In this document: positions 23,806 through 23,951 of the stretch, in pieces
How the letters are laid out: each line of letters opens with the position of its first letter
How positions within the stretch are numbered: position 1 is the first letter of the stretch
Assembly: GCA_905211485.1 (NCBI GenBank)
Contig: CAJMAW010000036.1
Coordinates: 1-23,951, forward strand
Direction of reading: 5' to 3'
Length of the DNA: 23,951 bases
From: an uncultured Lentisphaeria bacterium
GTDB lineage: Bacteria; Verrucomicrobiota; Lentisphaeria; Victivallales; UBA1829
Translations under genes and position numbers: made by a program
The notes under the pieces: model-generated
Told to the model about the DNA's origin: nothing
Databases searched by the model: none
The model's input: only the letters and a program-made list of their open reading frames with translations

Positions 23806-23839
23806 AACGAAACCGGCTGTCTTTTCCGGTCCAGTCAAT

Positions 23840-23951
23840 TTACTTGACTTCAACCTTGGCCCCAGCTGCTTCGAGCTGTTCCTTGATCTTCTTGGCGTCG
23901 TCCTTGGAAACGCCTTCCTTGATCTGCTTCGGAGCGGCTTCCACAAGATCC
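23840..23951 (-). CDS. rplL: 50S ribosomal protein L7/L12, C-terminal end (partial)
   Basis: Only the last 36 codons and the stop are in the window; the gene continues past the right edge. The readable frame gives DLVEAAPKQIKEGVSKDDAK followed by KIKEQLEAAGAKVEVK, the conserved C-terminal globular domain end of L7/L12, the stalk protein that recruits translational GTPases. Its position before rpoB is the canonical rplKAJL-rpoBC order. Confidence 0.96.
   Translation of the reverse strand, partial: DLVEAAPKQIKEGVSKDDAKKIKEQLEAAGAKVEVK

Noticed and set aside
1..23951. CRISPR arrays, insertion sequences, prophage or defence genes
   Set aside because: No regular repeat-spacer pattern, transposase, integrase or nuclease-like protein is present; the accessory-looking parts are non-coding repeats only.

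Overview
The window is about 24 kb of bacterial chromosome with roughly 55 % GC. It is core genome rather than a mobile region: I see no insertion sequence, phage gene, CRISPR array, tRNA or rRNA. Several features suggest a PVC-superphylum bacterium, most likely Lentisphaerota (Victivallales-like). These are the LacI-type repressor with an SVRTVRRALS recognition helix, the style of ribosomal protein L3 (GSIGCRE), an RpoC carrying an SI3-type insertion, and fusA followed directly by rpsJ without tuf. This assignment is inference; no search was run.

Left part (1-3582): a LacI/GalR-type regulator on the + strand (303-1313) converges on an unusual DppB/YejB-like ABC permease on the - strand (1840-3174). 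The permease has a large extra extracytoplasmic domain and no visible partner genes. The gaps hold short tandem repeats, an inverted repeat upstream of the regulator, a set of competing hairpins ending in a T tract, and a 14-bp tandem repeat in front of the permease.

Middle part (3583-8460, + strand): a four-gene cell-shape operon. An unrecognised secreted protein is followed by mreC, mreD and mrdA (PBP2). mreC/mreD and mreD/mrdA overlap by four bases (ATGA), and a candidate terminator follows mrdA. mreB and rodA are not here; the unknown secreted protein occupies the place where mreB commonly sits.

Right part (8862-23951, - strand): a long transcription/translation cluster read right to left: rplL (partial), rpoB, rpoC, rpsL, rpsG, fusA, rpsJ, rplC, rplD, rplW, rplB, rpsS, then a strong intrinsic terminator. 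The classical beta, str and S10 operons are thus joined head to tail. tuf is missing between fusA and rpsJ, and the S10 operon is cut off after rpsS (no rplV-rpsC-rplP). A good sigma-70-like promoter with an A/T-rich upstream element lies between rpoC and rpsL, so the ribosomal half can probably be transcribed independently of rpoBC. Structured spacers occur at rplL-rpoB and rpsL-rpsG, where E. coli has known processing and autoregulatory sites.

The most checkable surprises are two drug-target residues. RpoB has Asn at the position of E. coli His526 (rifampicin pocket), and S12 has Arg at the position of E. coli Lys88 (streptomycin site). In other species both changes are resistance mutations. 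The best candidate for an undescribed component is the secreted protein that heads the mreCD-mrdA operon.
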